Shown: piece after piece, positions 4,637 through 5,776 of the stretch | How the letters are laid out: the number at the start of each line of letters is the position of its first letter | How positions within the stretch are numbered: position 1 is the stretch's first letter | Assembly: GCA_043424675.1 (NCBI GenBank) | Contig: JBHWPB010000018.1 | Location: forward strand, 1-5,776 | Direction: 5' to 3' | Source of the DNA: JBHWPB01 sp043424675 | GTDB lineage: Bacteria > Bacillota > Bacilli > Lactobacillales > Carnobacteriaceae_A | DNA length: 5,776 nucleotides | Notes under the pieces: generated by a model | The model's input: only the letters and a program-made list of their open reading frames with translations | Database searches by the model: none | Told to the model about the DNA's origin: nothing | Program-made: the position numbers and the translations under genes

Positions 4637-5776
4637 GTGGAAACCAATATAAAATCAGAGGAACGAATTATCATTGTAGGCTTACAGACTAAAGGGAAAG
4701 ATAGTGACTTCCATTATTCCATGGACGAGCTGGAACAACTTGCAGAAAATGCAGGAGGGAACGTGGTCAGTCGTCTCACTCAAAAAAGAGATGAAGTGGA
4801 CCCCCGTACATTTGTTGGAAAAGGTAAACTGCACGAACTTAAAAGATTAGTAGAAGAGTTAGAGGTCTCGACTGTGATCTTTAACCAAAACCTTTCTCCC
4901 AGCCAAGTCCGCAATATTCAGGAAGAAATCGATGTTAAAGTCTTAGATCGAATGCAGCTTATTTTAGATATCTTCGCTATGCGCGCCAACAGTAAAGAAG
5001 GACGTCTGCAGGTTGAACTCGCACAGTTGAATTATCTGCTTCCCCGTCTATCAGGACAAGGTATCAACCTTTCGCGTCTGGGTGGGGGGATTGGAACGCG
5101 TGGTCCTGGAGAAACAAAGCTAGAGATGGACCGCCGTTATATCCAGAATCAAATATCTGACATCAAAAATGAATTGAAAAAAACAGAAGAACACCGAGAG
5201 AGAAACCGCAAGCGCCGTAAAGAATCAGGTGTCTTTCAGATAGGTCTTGTCGGTTATACCAATGCAGGAAAGTCAACGCTATTGAATGTATTGACGGACC
5301 AGGCTGACGAAGCTTATGAAAAGGATGAACTTTTCGCAACGCTTGATCCGATGACTCGTCAATTGAGACTAGATAACGGAATGCAAGCGACAATCACTGA
5401 TACCGTTGGTTTTATTCAAGACTTGCCTACAGAGCTGGTTGAAGCTTTTCAATCTACACTTGAAGAGACGAGAAACGTTGATTTAATTATTCATGTGATA
5501 GATGCTTCCAGTGAGAATCTCAATGTTGAAGAAACTACCGTTTTGAATTTACTCCATGAGATAGGTATGGAAGATATTCCCCGTCTGACCGTTTACAATA
5601 AAAAGGATCTCTTAGTAGACCCTTCTTCTTTTAATCCAGGTATTTTCCCGCATCTGCTTATATCTGCACGTTCCGAGGAAGGAGTTCAGGAATTACAAGA
5701 CGCCATGGCAGATAAAATAGAAGAAATTTTAATCCCATATCGCGTTTCCATACCGGCTTCAAAAGGAGCAGACTTT
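4637..5776 (+). CDS. hflX: Ribosome-associated GTPase HflX (3' end beyond the window)
   Basis: 380 complete codons are visible and the frame is open at the window end; typical HflX is about 410-430 residues, so only the last few dozen residues are missing. HflX is an Obg-related TRAFAC GTPase that binds the 50S subunit and can split or rescue stalled ribosomes under stress. The N-terminal HflX domain (about 10-160) includes the DPRTFVGKGKL region and the glycine-rich GGGIGTRGPGET motif (149-160). A basic, charged helical linker follows (about 163-196, rich in Glu, Lys and Arg). The G domain has G1 GYTNAGKS (206-213), G2 Thr235 (FATLD), G3 DTVGF (255-259), G4 NKKD (321-324) and G5 SAR (343-345). 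All nucleotide-binding motifs are intact. The GTG start has a strong ribosome binding site; only 14 bases separate it from miaA, so the two are cotranscribed. Confidence 0.97.
   Translation, partial: METNIKSEERIIIVGLQTKGKDSDFHYSMDELEQLAENAGGNVVSRLTQKRDEVDPRTFVGKGKLHELKRLVEELEVSTVIFNQNLSPSQVRNIQEEIDVKVLDRMQLILDIFAMRANSKEGRLQVELAQLNYLLPRLSGQGINLSRLGGGIGTRGPGETKLEMDRRYIQNQISDIKNELKKTEEHRERNRKRRKESGVFQIGLVGYTNAGKSTLLNVLTDQADEAYEKDELFATLDPMTRQLRLDNGMQATITDTVGFIQDLPTELVEAFQSTLEETRNVDLIIHVIDASSENLNVEETTVLNLLHEIGMEDIPRLTVYNKKDLLVDPSSFNPGIFPHLLISARSEEGVQELQDAMADKIEEILIPYRVSIPASKGADF

Noticed and set aside
4273..5393. Minus-strand open frames at 4273-4455 and 5163-5393
   Set aside because: They lie antisense to conserved miaA and hflX coding sequence and show no independent coding signs.

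Overview
The window looks like chromosomal housekeeping DNA from a low-GC Gram-positive bacterium, most likely a member of the Lactobacillales. A Carnobacteriaceae-like relative is a guess from gene order and protein flavour; no rRNA is present to test it. The evidence is AT-rich DNA, strong AAGGAGG-type ribosome binding sites, several GTG/TTG starts, and the order rpmG - rhomboid protease - glucokinase - rhodanese-like protein - miaA - hflX, which matches the B. subtilis yqgP-glcK neighbourhood joined to miaA-hflX.

Left part (1-988), minus strand: a possible terminator (about 9-58) lies downstream of a tight two-gene operon. The first gene (988 to 620) encodes a small membrane-anchored protein with a coiled coil and a C-terminal HTH-like segment. 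The second (616 to 95) encodes a membrane-anchored protein with a long acidic Ser/Thr-rich linker and a C-terminal module resembling the LysM-like domain of MltG, without any transglycosylase domain. Three bases separate them and the second starts at GTG.

Centre (989-3535): a divergent intergenic region holds a likely extended -10 promoter for rpmG (ribosomal protein L33, 1166-1315, 49 aa, absent from simple long-ORF searches because it is short). An intrinsic terminator follows. Just beyond it a three-gene operon begins: a compact rhomboid intramembrane protease (re-started at 1386), a ROK-family glucokinase (re-started at 2094), and a membrane-anchored rhodanese-fold protein with no cysteine at all (TTG start at 3082). 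A second terminator (3492-3535) closes it.

Right part (3536-5776): a roughly 150-base leader precedes miaA (tRNA dimethylallyltransferase). miaA is followed after 14 bases by hflX (ribosome-associated GTPase, GTG start at 4637), which runs off the window end in frame. The two form a translation-related operon. hfq, often found between them in Bacillus/Listeria, is absent.

I see no mobile element, CRISPR array, tRNA, rRNA or defence system. The most interesting items are the cysteine-free rhodanese, the catalytic-domain-less MltG-like protein with its HTH-bearing membrane partner, and a possible long-range pairing in the miaA leader that would involve its start codon.
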